A stretch of DNA of 40,883 nucleotides from Streptomyces sp. (lineage in GTDB: Bacteria > Actinomycetota > Actinomycetes > Streptomycetales > Streptomycetaceae), in assembly GCF_031181705.1 (NCBI RefSeq), contig NZ_JAPSKN010000035.1:1-40883 (forward strand), written 5' to 3'. Numbering within the stretch: position 1 is the stretch's first letter; each line of letters begins with the position of its first letter. This document shows, piece after piece, positions 33,675 through 40,883 of the stretch. A program made the translations under genes and the position numbers. The notes below the pieces were generated by a model. The model had not been told where the DNA came from and ran no database searches. It saw nothing but the letters and a program-made list of their open reading frames with translations.

Positions 33675-34464
33675 CTGCGGTCGTCCCTTCCTTGCCGAGC
33701 CCGGGCTCCTTGACGAGGCCGGGTGCGAGCCGGTCGATGAACGCGAGGCTCTCCTCGTGGATCCGGTCCGCGTCATGGTCCAACGTGGCCACGTGGTAGC
33801 TCTGTTCCAGCAGGACCTCCCGCACGTCCGTCGACGAGATGCGGCTGAGGACACGGGCCGAGTCGGCGGGCGGCACCACATGGTCCTGCGGGCTGTGCAG
33901 CAGCAGCACCGGCTGGGTGACCTGGGGCAGTTCACCGTCGACGATCCGGAAGAACCGGCGCAGCGAGTGCGCCGCGTGCAGGGGCACCCGGTCGTAGCCC
34001 AGCTCCCGGCTGTCCGGCTTGGCGATGTCGCTGGCGATGCCCTTCGTCGCCGGGACCAGGTGGCGGACCACCGGCAGGGCGTGCGCGGCCAGGCCGTGCA
34101 CCTTGTTCGCCGGGTTGACGACGACCACGCCGCTCACGGCGTCGCCGTGCTTCGCGGCCAGGCGCAGGGCCAGGGCGCCGCCCATGGACAGACCGGCCAC
34201 GAAGACCTTGGCGCGGCGCTCGCGCAGGGCGCGCAGCTCGCGGTCCACCTCCGCGTACCAGTCCTGCCAGCCCGTGATCCGCAGGTCCTCCCAGCGGGTG
34301 CCGTGCCCGGGCAGCAGCGGCAGGGAGACGGTCAGGCCGTGCTCGGCGAGGTACTCCGCCCAGGGGCGCAGCGACTGCGGTGAACCGGTGAAACCATGGC
34401 AGAGGAGGACGGCGACCTCCCCGCCCTCGTGGCGAAACGGCTCGGCTCCGGCAAGGACCGGCAC
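33667..34464 (-). CDS. Alpha/beta hydrolase, carboxylesterase/monoacylglycerol lipase type
   Basis: A 265-residue esterase resembling Est30 and monoacylglycerol lipases. The GTG start has GGAGG 5 nt upstream. HGFTGSP (about 23-29) forms the oxyanion region, GLSMGG (about 93-98) holds the nucleophilic Ser, HSPQDHVVP carries the catalytic Asp, and SYHVATLDHD the catalytic His; the triad is complete. No signal peptide, so it is cytoplasmic. It is divergent from the PlsC-type acyltransferase, which suggests lipid metabolism. Confidence 0.92.
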   Translation of the reverse strand: MPVLAGAEPFRHEGGEVAVLLCHGFTGSPQSLRPWAEYLAEHGLTVSLPLLPGHGTRWEDLRITGWQDWYAEVDRELRALRERRAKVFVAGLSMGGALALRLAAKHGDAVSGVVVVNPANKVHGLAAHALPVVRHLVPATKGIASDIAKPDSRELGYDRVPLHAAHSLRRFFRIVDGELPQVTQPVLLLHSPQDHVVPPADSARVLSRISSTDVREVLLEQSYHVATLDHDADRIHEESLAFIDRLAPGLVKEPGLGKEGTTAGG

Positions 34465-34651
34465 CTTCGGCCTCCAGGTCGTGAGAAGGGACGGACACGA
34501 TCACGGATCGTCACGGAACGTCATGGAAGGGGTCGCACGTCGTTCGCGGGACCTTCACCGTACGCGACCGCACTGACACCGACCAGGGCCGTCGGCGCCT
34601 TCGACAGCGCTCCGGGTTAAGGTCTGACCGACACATACGGGAGGCACTCGG

Positions 34652-35470
34652 TTGTTGTACGGCGCGATGAAGGTCGCTGTTGGGGGACCGCTCAAGGTCG
34701 CCTTCAGGCCCTGGGTGGAAGGCCTGGAGAACGTTCCCGCAGAGGGCCCCGCGATCCTGGCGAGCAACCACCTGTCCTTCTCGGACTCGTTCTTCCTGCC
34801 CGCGGTCCTGGACCGCAAGGTCACGTTCATCGCGAAGGCCGAGTACTTCACCACGCCCGGGGTGAAGGGCCGGCTGACGGCCGCCTTCTTCAAGGGCGTC
34901 GGCCAGCTGCCCGTCGACCGCTCCGGTGCGCGCGGCGCCGGCGAGGCCGCCATCAGGAGCGGCATCGAGGTGCTGGAGCGCGGTGAGCTGTTCGGGATCT
35001 ACCCGGAGGGCACGCGCTCGCCCGACGGCCGGCTCTACCGGGGCAAGCCGGGCGGCCTCGCGCGCGTGGCGCTCGCTACCGGCGCGCCCGTCGTCCCGGT
35101 CGCCATGATCGACACGGAGAAGATCCAGCCGCCCGGCAAGGTCGTGCCCAAGCTCATGCGGCCCGGCATCCGGATCGGCAAGCCCCTCGACTTCAGCCGC
35201 TACCAGGGCATGGAGCACGACCGCTTCGTGCTGCGCGCGGTGACCGACGAGGTCATGTACGAGATCATGAAGCTCTCCGGCCAGGAGTACGTCGACATGT
35301 ACGCGACGGCCATGAAGCGGCAGCTCGCGGACGCGGCGAAGGCGGAGAAGGAAGCCGACAAGGCGGCCAGGGCCGCGCTCGCACGGGCGGAGAAGCAACA
35401 GGCGGAGAAGCAACAGGCCGAGAAGGAGAAGGCCGAGAAGGACGAGCAGACGGGCGAGCCGCGGACCTAG
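34652..35470 (+). CDS. PlsC-type 1-acylglycerol-3-phosphate acyltransferase
   Basis: Membrane-associated acyltransferase of 272 residues, expected to make phosphatidic acid from lysophosphatidic acid. The HxxxxD catalytic motif is NHLSFSD (His40, Asp45) and the glycerol-phosphate motif is YPEGTRSPDG (about 116-125), with FFKGVGQLPVDRSG between. A TTG start is preferred because GGGAGG lies 7-8 nt upstream; the ATG at 34667 is too far from that site. The last 50 residues form a Lys/Glu/Ala/Gln-rich charged helix built partly from a 15-bp tandem repeat. Confidence 0.92.
   Translation: MLYGAMKVAVGGPLKVAFRPWVEGLENVPAEGPAILASNHLSFSDSFFLPAVLDRKVTFIAKAEYFTTPGVKGRLTAAFFKGVGQLPVDRSGARGAGEAAIRSGIEVLERGELFGIYPEGTRSPDGRLYRGKPGGLARVALATGAPVVPVAMIDTEKIQPPGKVVPKLMRPGIRIGKPLDFSRYQGMEHDRFVLRAVTDEVMYEIMKLSGQEYVDMYATAMKRQLADAAKAEKEADKAARAALARAEKQQAEKQQAEKEKAEKDEQTGEPRT
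35387..35440 (+). repeat. 15-bp tandem repeat in the acyltransferase tail
   Basis: Two exact copies of GCGGAGAAGCAACAG (35387-35401, 35402-35416), then a diverged copy and a partial one. They encode repeated AEKQQ/AEKEK units. Slippage could alter tail length between strains without shifting the frame. Confidence 0.85.
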
Positions 35471-35493
35471 TCCGGGACGGGGCAGGCCGGGGG

Positions 35494-36744
35494 GTGGGGG
35501 ACATGGCCGGACGCGAGCGCGTGATGAGGATGTCGGTCGAGCAGCCGCTGTGGCGTGCGCTCACGGCGTACCGGGTGCTGACGGTGCTGTACGCGGTCGG
35601 CCTGTTCGCCACCGCCCACGAGGAGTTCGTGCGCCCCTGGGTCGCCGTCGCCTACTTCGCCGTACTGGGCGCGTGGACCCTGGCCACGCTGCCCCGGGTC
35701 GCGAACGCCGCCCGCTGCACCAAGGGGTTCCTCGCCGCCGACCTGACCGTCGCCCTCACGGGCATCCTGCTCACGCCCGTCGCCGACGCGCACGAGCGGG
35801 TCCAGTCGGGCGGCCCCACCCTGCCGTCGATATGGACGGCCGGTGCCGTCCTGGCCTTCGCCATCAAGGGCGGCTGGCGCTGGGCGGCCATGGCCAGCGG
35901 CCTGGTGGCCGTCGCCAACCTGATCGAGCGCGGCAGCCCGGCCCGCGACACCGTCCACAACGTCATCCTGGTCTGCATCGCCTCCATCGCCATCGGCTAC
36001 GTCGTCGAGGTGGCCCGCGCCTCCGAGCGCACCCTGGCCCGCGCCCTGGAGATCGAGGCCGCGACCCGGGAGCGGGAGCGCCTGGCCCGGGACATCCACG
36101 ACAGCGTCCTGCAGGTGCTGGCCATGGTGCAGCGCCGCGGGGCGGTGATCGGCGGCGAGGCGGCCGAGCTGGGCCGGATGGCCGGCGAGCAGGAGGTCGC
36201 CCTGCGCACCCTGGTCTCCGGCGGGCTCGTGCCCGTCTCCCGGGTGTCGGAGGACGCGACCCGGGGCGCGCTCGTCCGCGCCGTCGACGACGGCCCGGAC
36301 GGGGACGAGCCGGCCGACGGCGGCCCGGTCGACCTGCGCGCCCTGCTCGCGCCGTACGCGGGGGCCAGGGTCAGCCTGGCCGAGCCGGGGGCGCCCGTGC
36401 CGCTGGCGCCGGCCGCCGCCCGGGAGGTGGCCGCCGCCGTCGGGGCCGCCCTGGACAACGTCCGCAAGCACGCCGGGGAGCAGGCGCGCGCCTGGATCCT
36501 GGTCGAGGACGAACCGGACGAGGTGATCGTCACCGTCCGGGACGACGGCCCCGGCATCCCCGAGGGACGGCTCGCCCAGGCCGAGGGCGAGGGGCGGCTC
36601 GGTGTCGCCCTGTCGATCCGCGGCCGGCTGCGCGACCTCGGCGGCAGCGCGGACCTGATCTCGGTGCCGGGCCAGGGCACGGAGGTCGAGCTGAAGGTAC
36701 CGAAGGACGTGGCGGACACACGGGGGAAGGCGGAGCGGCGATGA
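35494..36744 (+). CDS. macS: Sensor histidine kinase, MacS-type
   Basis: Membrane histidine kinase of the HisKA_3 (NarL-partner) class, 416 residues if GTG 35494 is used; ATG 35503, 35524 or 35530 are also possible and no Shine-Dalgarno sequence decides. About five N-terminal helices (about 25-185) are followed by the dimerisation box RLARDIHDSVLQVL with His202, then the ATPase domain with DNVRKHAGEQ (N box) and DDGPGIPEG. Position next to the regulator and pfkA matches the MacRS system of S. coelicolor (named for effects on morphogenesis and actinorhodin; from memory). Stop overlaps macR by ATGA. Confidence 0.87.
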   Translation: MGDMAGRERVMRMSVEQPLWRALTAYRVLTVLYAVGLFATAHEEFVRPWVAVAYFAVLGAWTLATLPRVANAARCTKGFLAADLTVALTGILLTPVADAHERVQSGGPTLPSIWTAGAVLAFAIKGGWRWAAMASGLVAVANLIERGSPARDTVHNVILVCIASIAIGYVVEVARASERTLARALEIEAATRERERLARDIHDSVLQVLAMVQRRGAVIGGEAAELGRMAGEQEVALRTLVSGGLVPVSRVSEDATRGALVRAVDDGPDGDEPADGGPVDLRALLAPYAGARVSLAEPGAPVPLAPAAAREVAAAVGAALDNVRKHAGEQARAWILVEDEPDEVIVTVRDDGPGIPEGRLAQAEGEGRLGVALSIRGRLRDLGGSADLISVPGQGTEVELKVPKDVADTRGKAERR

Positions 36745-37430
36745 CGCGGAGCGTGGGGGACCGGCAGGAACCGATCAAGGTCATGGTGGTCGACGACCAC
36801 CCCATGTGGCGCGACGCGGTCGCCCGCGACCTGGCCGAGACGGGCTTCGAGGTGGTCGCGACCGCCGGCGACGGCGAGCAGGCCGTGCGCCGCGCCAAGG
36901 CCGCCGCCCCGGACGTCCTGGTGCTCGACCTGAACCTGCCCGGCAAGCCCGGCGTCCAGGTCTGCAAGGAGGTCGTGGCCGCGAACCCGGCGCTGCGCGT
37001 CCTGGTGCTGTCCGCGAGCGGCGAGCACGCCGACGTCCTGGAGGCGGTGAAGTCCGGCGCGACGGGCTACCTGCTGAAGTCGGCCTCCACCGAGGAGCTC
37101 CAGGACGCGGTGCGCCGCACGGCCGTCGGCGACCCCGTCTTCACGCCGGGCCTCGCCGGACTGGTCCTCGGCGAGTACCGCCGCCTCGCCTCCGAGCCCG
37201 CCCCGGCCCCCGACACCGACGAGCCGAAGGCGCCCCGGCTCACCGACCGCGAGACCGAGGTGCTGCGCCTGGTCGCCAAGGGCCTGAGCTACAAGCAGAT
37301 CGCCGAACGCCTGGTCATCTCCCACCGCACGGTGCAGAACCACGTCCAGAACACCCTCGGCAAGCTCCAGTTGCACAACCGGGTCGAACTGGTCAGGTAC
37401 GCGATCGAGCGCGGCCTCGACGACGAGTGA
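36741..37430 (+). CDS. macR: NarL/LuxR-family response regulator, MacR-type
   Basis: Response regulator of 229 residues from the ATG inside the macS stop; the longer frame upstream is a shadow of macS. Receiver domain (about 12-130) with acidic pair in VVDDHP, phospho-acceptor Asp63 (VLVLDLNLPG), Ser in LVLSAS and Lys in YLLKSAS. A LuxR-type helix-turn-helix (about 165-225) carries LTDRETEVLRLVAKGLSYKQIAERL and the recognition helix SHRTVQNHVQNTLGKL. It partners MacS. pfkA starts 53 nt later and may be cotranscribed. Confidence 0.92.
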   Translation: MTRSVGDRQEPIKVMVVDDHPMWRDAVARDLAETGFEVVATAGDGEQAVRRAKAAAPDVLVLDLNLPGKPGVQVCKEVVAANPALRVLVLSASGEHADVLEAVKSGATGYLLKSASTEELQDAVRRTAVGDPVFTPGLAGLVLGEYRRLASEPAPAPDTDEPKAPRLTDRETEVLRLVAKGLSYKQIAERLVISHRTVQNHVQNTLGKLQLHNRVELVRYAIERGLDDE

Positions 37431-37483
37431 GAGGCACGTCACACTGACCCTTCGTCAGGCACCTGCGGCGAAGGGACTGTTCC

Positions 37484-38512
37484 ATGCGCGTCGGAGTACT
37501 GACCGGAGGCGGCGACTGCCCCGGCCTCAACGCCGTCATCCGGGCCGTCGTCCGCAAGGGCGTGCAGGAGTACGGCTACGACTTCACCGGCTTCCGGGAC
37601 GGCTGGCGAGGGCCGCTGGAGAACGCCACCGTCCCGCTCGGCATCCCCGCGGTGCGCGGCATCCTGCCCCGCGGCGGCACGATCCTCGGCTCCTCGCGGA
37701 CCAACCCGCTGCAGGAGCAGGACGGCGTCCGCCGGATCAAGGAGAACCTCGCCCGGCTGGAGGTCGGGGCGCTCATCACGATCGGCGGCGAGGACACCCT
37801 GGGCGTGGCCGCCCGCCTGTCCGGCGAGCACGGCGTGCCCTGCGTGGGCGTGCCCAAGACCATCGACAACGACCTGTCCGCCACCGACTACACCTTCGGC
37901 TTCGACACCGCCGTCGGCATCGCCACCGAGGCCATCGACCGGCTGCACACCACCGCCGAGTCCCACATGCGGGTCCTGGTCGTGGAGGTGATGGGCCGGC
38001 ACGCCGGCTGGATCGCCCTGCACTCGGGCCTGGCCGGCGGCGCCAACGTCATCCTCATCCCGGAGCAGCGCTTCGACGTGGAGCAGGTGTGCGACTGGGT
38101 GATCTCCCGCTTCCGGGCGTCGTACGCGCCGATCGTCGTCGTCGCCGAGGGCGCGATGCCGAAGGACGGCGACATGGTCCTCAAGGACCGGTCCCTGGAC
38201 TCCTTCGGGCACGTCCGGCTGTCCGGGGTGGGGGAGTGGCTCGCCAAGGAGATCGAGAAGCGCACGGGCAAGGAGGCCCGCACGACCGTCCTCGGCCATG
38301 TCCAGCGCGGCGGAACCCCCAGCGCGTTCGACCGCTGGCTCGCCACCCGCTTCGGCCTGCACGCCATCGACTGCGTCCGTGACGGCGCCTTCGGCACGAT
38401 GGTCGCCCTGCGCGGCACCGACATCGTCCGGGTCCCCCTCGCGGACGCCACGGCCCGCCTGAAGACGGTGGACCCGGCGCTGTACGAGGAGGTCGGGGTG
38501 TTCTTCGGCTGA
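37484..38512 (+). CDS. pfkA: 6-phosphofructokinase, clade III
   Basis: Phosphorylates fructose 6-phosphate in glycolysis, 342 residues. Motifs: LTGGGDCPGLNAVIR (N-terminus), IGGEDTLG (100-107), VPKTIDNDLS (123-132; Asp base of the TIDND motif), MGRHAGWIAL, and EGAMPKDG. At the two positions that select the phosphoryl donor (E. coli 104 and 124) it has Asp104 and Lys125, the pair typical of pyrophosphate-dependent enzymes instead of the two Gly of E. coli PfkA. Within this actinobacterial clade these residues are not fully predictive. Start ATG with GAAGGGA upstream. Streptomyces carries several pfkA copies; this is the one by macRS. Confidence 0.94.
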   Translation: MRVGVLTGGGDCPGLNAVIRAVVRKGVQEYGYDFTGFRDGWRGPLENATVPLGIPAVRGILPRGGTILGSSRTNPLQEQDGVRRIKENLARLEVGALITIGGEDTLGVAARLSGEHGVPCVGVPKTIDNDLSATDYTFGFDTAVGIATEAIDRLHTTAESHMRVLVVEVMGRHAGWIALHSGLAGGANVILIPEQRFDVEQVCDWVISRFRASYAPIVVVAEGAMPKDGDMVLKDRSLDSFGHVRLSGVGEWLAKEIEKRTGKEARTTVLGHVQRGGTPSAFDRWLATRFGLHAIDCVRDGAFGTMVALRGTDIVRVPLADATARLKTVDPALYEEVGVFFG

Positions 38513-38521
38513 CCGCCCGAC

Positions 38522-38550
38522 GCCGGCCGGGGCGGGCGGCCCCGGCCGGC
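38522..38550. terminator. Bidirectional terminator between pfkA and anthranilate synthase
   Basis: Perfect stem of 11-12 bp, 38522-38533 with 38539-38550, and a 5-nt loop in the 44-nt gap between converging genes. It can serve both strands. Confidence 0.85.
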
Positions 38551-38556
38551 ACCTGG

Positions 38557-40422
38557 TCAGACCGAGGGCGCGCCCGTGCCGCGCAGCTGCCCCACCAGTT
38601 CCCGCACCACCCGCGCCCCGTTCAGCGTCAGCACCGACTCGGGATGGAACTGCACACCCGCGAACCCGGGCCCGCGCAGCGCGTGCACCTCACCGTTCAC
38701 GGCCCGGGAGACCTCGACCCCGCGGGCCGTCAGCCCGGCGGCCGCCTCGTCGTCGCAGCGGGCCACGTAACTGTTGTAGAACCCGACGGTCTCCCGCCGC
38801 CCGAACAGCTCGATCTCCGTCTGCGCCCCCTGGTACGGCACTTCCTTGCGCGCGATGTCCAGCCCCAGCTCCGCGGCGATCAGCTCGTGGCCGAGGCAGA
38901 CGCCCAGCACGCCCCGCCGCTGCGCCCGCATCACCTCGGCGGTCAGGGAGCGCAGGAACCGCATCTTCGGATCGGCCGGGTCGGACGGATCGCCCGGCCC
39001 GGGCCCCAGCACCACCGGGCCCTCGTGCCCGAGCACCGCCTCCCGCAGCCCCGGCTCGTCGTACCGCCGCACGCTCACCTCCAGGCCGCCGGAGCGCAGC
39101 ACGTGCGCGAGCATCGCCGTGAAGGTGTCCTCCCCGTCGACGACCAGCGCGTGCCCCGCGAGTTCCGCGGAGCGCTCCTGCATCCGCAGCCAGAAGGGCG
39201 CGAGCGAGGCCCGGCGCCCGTCCAGCGCCGCACGCACGCGTGGATCGTCGGCGAGCCGTACGCGCGCGTGCTCCGTGCGCGGCCGCGGCGGCCGTACGCC
39301 CAGGGCCGCCAGCACACCGGCCGCCTTCGCGTGGGTCTCGGCCACCTCGCTCGCCGGGTCCGAGCCGCGCACCAGGGTCGCGCCGACGGGGACCCGCAGC
39401 CGCCCGTCCGCGTCGATGTCGGCGGTGCGGATCAGGATGGGGGAGTCGAGGGTCTGGGCCCCGCCCGCATCCCGGCCGATCAGGGCCAGCGCCCCCGCGT
39501 AGTACCCGCGCCCCCCGCTCTCGTGCCGCTCGATCACCCGGCAGGCGTTCTGCACCGGCGAGCCGGTGACGGTCGCGGCGAACATGGTCTCCCTCAGCAC
39601 CTCCCGCACGTCCAGCGAGGACCTGCCGCGCAGCTCGTACTCGGTGTGCGCGAGGTGGGCCATCTCCTTCAGCCGGGGCCCGACCACGACCCCGCCCATG
39701 TCGCCGACGGTGCACATCATCTTGAGCTCCTCGTCGACCACCATCGACAGCTCCTCGGTCTCCTTGCCGTCGGCGAGGAAGTCCAGCAGGTGCCCGGGCG
39801 TCGGCCCCTCGGCGGGATAGCGGTAGGTGCCGCTGATCGGGTTCATGACGACCGTGCCGCCGGACATCCGCACATGCACCTCCGGACTCGCCCCGACCAG
39901 CGTGCGGTCCCCGGTGTGCACGACGAACGTCCAGTACGCCCCCCGCTCGCCCTCCAGCAGCCGCCGGAACAGGGCGAGGGCGTCGGCCCGCCCGAACCCG
40001 GGGATCCGGCCCCGGTAGGTCCGGCGGATCACGAAGTTGGCGCCCTCGCCCCGGCCGATCTCCTCCTCCAGCACGCGTCCGACGATCCGCGCGTACTCCT
40101 CGTCGGCGACGTCGAAGCCTCCGTCGTCGACACGGACGTCGTGCGCCGGGAGCTGCTCCAGTGCCTCGGCCAGCGGGACGGAGTACGACTCCTCGGGGGT
40201 GAGCGCCAGCAGGGGCGTGCCGTCGTCGCGGACGTCGAAGCCGCGCTCGCGGATCTGCCGGAACGGCACGAGCGCGAGGCTCTCGCCGGGGAGGTCGGCG
40301 AGCCGCTCGTGGGCGGCGACGGGGCCGATCAGGACCTCGACCAGCTCGTGGTCGTGGCCCGGGGTACGGCGGCGGAGCAGGGCGAACGGACGGGAGTCGT
40401 CCGGCAAGCCGAGCAGGTTCAT
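38557..40422 (-). CDS. trpEG: Fused anthranilate synthase (TrpE-TrpG)
   Basis: First committed step of tryptophan synthesis from chorismate and glutamine, with both subunits in one chain, as in phenazine-type enzymes and S. venezuelae. 621 residues from ATG 40422, which has AAGGAG 9 nt upstream; an in-frame extension to 40548 lies in the leader. The chorismate-binding part (about 1-410) contains ISGTYRYPAEG, the IVxRTYRG-like VIRRTYRGRIPG, and FAATVTGSPVQNACRVIERHE. The glutamine amidotransferase part (about 430-615) has GPGPGDPSDP, nucleophile Cys509 (GVCLGHE) and His593 in FHPESVL. Expression is probably controlled by the trpL attenuator directly upstream. Confidence 0.94.
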   Translation of the reverse strand: MNLLGLPDDSRPFALLRRRTPGHDHELVEVLIGPVAAHERLADLPGESLALVPFRQIRERGFDVRDDGTPLLALTPEESYSVPLAEALEQLPAHDVRVDDGGFDVADEEYARIVGRVLEEEIGRGEGANFVIRRTYRGRIPGFGRADALALFRRLLEGERGAYWTFVVHTGDRTLVGASPEVHVRMSGGTVVMNPISGTYRYPAEGPTPGHLLDFLADGKETEELSMVVDEELKMMCTVGDMGGVVVGPRLKEMAHLAHTEYELRGRSSLDVREVLRETMFAATVTGSPVQNACRVIERHESGGRGYYAGALALIGRDAGGAQTLDSPILIRTADIDADGRLRVPVGATLVRGSDPASEVAETHAKAAGVLAALGVRPPRPRTEHARVRLADDPRVRAALDGRRASLAPFWLRMQERSAELAGHALVVDGEDTFTAMLAHVLRSGGLEVSVRRYDEPGLREAVLGHEGPVVLGPGPGDPSDPADPKMRFLRSLTAEVMRAQRRGVLGVCLGHELIAAELGLDIARKEVPYQGAQTEIELFGRRETVGFYNSYVARCDDEAAAGLTARGVEVSRAVNGEVHALRGPGFAGVQFHPESVLTLNGARVVRELVGQLRGTGAPSV

Positions 40423-40469
40423 GGGTCCGTGCTCCTTCTCAGGGAGGGAGGAACGGACCCCGGAAACAC

Positions 40470-40496
40470 CGAAGGCCGCCCCTCGGGCGGCCTTCG
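40470..40496 (-). terminator. trp attenuator hairpin
   Basis: A 12-bp GC-rich perfect stem, 40470-40481 with 40485-40496, and a 3-nt loop, lying between trpL and trpEG and followed on the minus strand by GTGTTT. Its 5' arm (GGCCGCC, complement of 40486-40492) can also pair with GGCGGCC inside trpL (complement of 40524-40530). The two pairings exclude each other: stalling at the Trp codons frees the trpL arm and prevents termination. Confidence 0.88.
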
Positions 40497-40517
40497 CGAA
40501 GTCTCGAGTACGCGCAG

Positions 40518-40574
40518 TCAGCGGGCCGCCGGATGAGCGGTCCACCACCAGGTCTGGGTCGAGTGCGCGAACAT
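40518..40574 (-). CDS. trpL: trp leader peptide
   Basis: An 18-residue open frame, MFAHSTQTWWWTAHPAAR, with three consecutive Trp codons (residues 9-11) ahead of the attenuator hairpin. When charged tRNA-Trp is scarce the ribosome should stall there, letting codons 15-17 pair with the terminator's 5' arm and allowing trpEG transcription. A TAGGGT box ends 7 nt before its ATG, and there is no Shine-Dalgarno site, so the leader mRNA may begin at the ATG. A similar leader has been described before trpEG in S. venezuelae (from memory). Confidence 0.92.
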   Translation of the reverse strand: MFAHSTQTWWWTAHPAAR

Positions 40575-40581
40575 GCCACGC

Positions 40582-40587
40582 ACCCTA
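40582..40587 (-). promoter_or_regulatory. Putative -10 box of trpL-trpEG
   Basis: TAGGGT on the minus strand, 7 nt before the trpL ATG. A GGTACA 16 nt further upstream is a weak -35 candidate. Confidence 0.5.
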
Positions 40588-40658
40588 CCCCATGTCCGAG
40601 GGGTGTACCCGGTGTCTCACTTCCTGGGCATGGGTCCTGGGCGCCCGAGGCGACCCCG

Positions 40659-40664
40659 TAGTGT
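40659..40664 (+). promoter_or_regulatory. Putative -10 box of aroH, leaderless
   Basis: TAGTGT, ending 7 nt before the GTG at 40672 with no Shine-Dalgarno sequence. It lies in the 97-nt divergent gap with trpL. Confidence 0.45.
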
Positions 40665-40671
40665 TGAGGCC

Positions 40672-40883
40672 GTGACCGTGAACGCTAAGACCAGCGCGAG
40701 TGCTGGCAACACCTGGCGAGACCTGCCCGCGGCGCAGCAGCCCGAGTACCCCGACACCGAGGCTCTGCGCGCAGTGATCGCGGACCTCGAGTCGTATCCG
40801 CCGCTCGTCTTCGCGGGCGAGTGCGACCAGCTGCGCGCCCGGATGGCGGCCGTCGCCAAGGGAGAGGCGTTCCTCCTCCAGGG
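40672..40883 (+). CDS. aroH: Class II DAHP synthase, 3' end outside the window
   Basis: N-terminal 70 residues of the plant-type 3-deoxy-D-arabino-heptulosonate 7-phosphate synthase, the entry enzyme of the shikimate pathway. The segment TWRDLPAAQQPEYPD and then DLESYPPLVFAGECDQLRARMAAVAKGEAFLLQG is highly typical of class II enzymes (the usual PPLVFAGE motif is present). Start GTG 40672 or 40678, both in frame. It runs off the window. It diverges from the fused anthranilate synthase, so the entry to aromatic synthesis and the first tryptophan step share one short promoter region. Confidence 0.93.
   Translation, partial: MTVNAKTSASAGNTWRDLPAAQQPEYPDTEALRAVIADLESYPPLVFAGECDQLRARMAAVAKGEAFLLQ

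Noticed and set aside
35302..35440. The repeat-rich tail of the acyltransferase as a CRISPR or satellite array
   Set aside because: It is an in-frame coding repeat of Lys/Glu/Ala units in one gene; there are no spacers.
38644..40536. Long plus-strand open frame opposite trpEG
   Set aside because: Antisense shadow; the minus strand shows complete chorismate-binding and amidotransferase motifs.
1..40883. Mobile element, prophage or genomic island
   Set aside because: I saw no transposase, integrase, terminal repeats or tRNA attachment site, and codon usage is uniform; gene order is that of the conserved Streptomyces core.

Overview
This is a high-GC actinobacterial chromosome segment and almost certainly comes from Streptomyces. 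Third codon positions are nearly all G or C, GTG and TTG starts are common, and start/stop overlaps (ATGA, GTGA) link many genes. The gene order matches the conserved Streptomyces core-chromosome block running from the aa3 oxidase/bc1 cluster to trpD, pimB, glkA, macRS, pfkA, a fused anthranilate synthase and aroH. I see no prophage, insertion sequence, CRISPR array, tRNA or rRNA; this is core chromosome rather than an island.

Region 1 (1-8130), respiration. The 3' part of ctaD and all of ctaF end at a strong hairpin. A lipoprotein L,D-transpeptidase and an atypical receiver-only protein follow, then ctaE-qcrC-qcrA-qcrB. Together these encode most of the bc1-aa3 respiratory supercomplex. Region 2 (8200-11015): trpD stands alone, followed by a SAM-IV riboswitch that leads a class V aminotransferase. 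Region 3 (10970-17271, minus strand): from high to low coordinates, a rhomboid protease, a stand-alone Lrp/AsnC sensor domain, an Asp-rich secreted protein, a histidine kinase and OmpR-type regulator, a DASS-type transporter and a glycerate kinase. Region 4 (17430-22786, plus strand): a zinc-ribbon protein, a NYN-type nuclease-like protein, two tandem NlpC/P60 cell-wall hydrolases and a lipoprotein metalloprotease. A probable frameshifted gene remnant follows.

Region 5 (23168-29235): a GT87-type membrane mannosyltransferase diverges from pimB (phosphatidylinositol mannoside synthesis), followed by a long-chain acyl-CoA ligase, a metallophosphoesterase and an SRPBCC protein. Region 6 (29346-33015): an ArsA-like ATPase with an altered P-loop, a DUF5304-like protein, the ROK glucokinase glkA and an EEP-family hydrolase. 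Region 7 (33012-38512): a small membrane protein, an esterase, a PlsC-type acyltransferase, the MacS/MacR-type two-component system and a phosphofructokinase. Region 8 (38557-40883): a TrpE-TrpG fusion preceded by a trpL leader peptide (three Trp codons) and attenuator, divergent from the start of a class II DAHP synthase.

The best regulatory features are the SAM-IV riboswitch (about 9403-9521), the trp attenuator (40470-40574), a CTTCATCC direct repeat upstream of the two-component operon (16192-16210), and a recurring TANNNT box 6-8 nt before start codons that suggests many leaderless mRNAs. A dispersed intergenic repeat occurs five times. Nothing here is clearly a wholly new system. The most unusual items are the riboswitch-controlled aminotransferase, the ArsA-like ATPase lacking both P-loop lysines next to glkA, the dual-coding Asp-rich/kinase overlap, and the residue choice in the phosphofructokinase.
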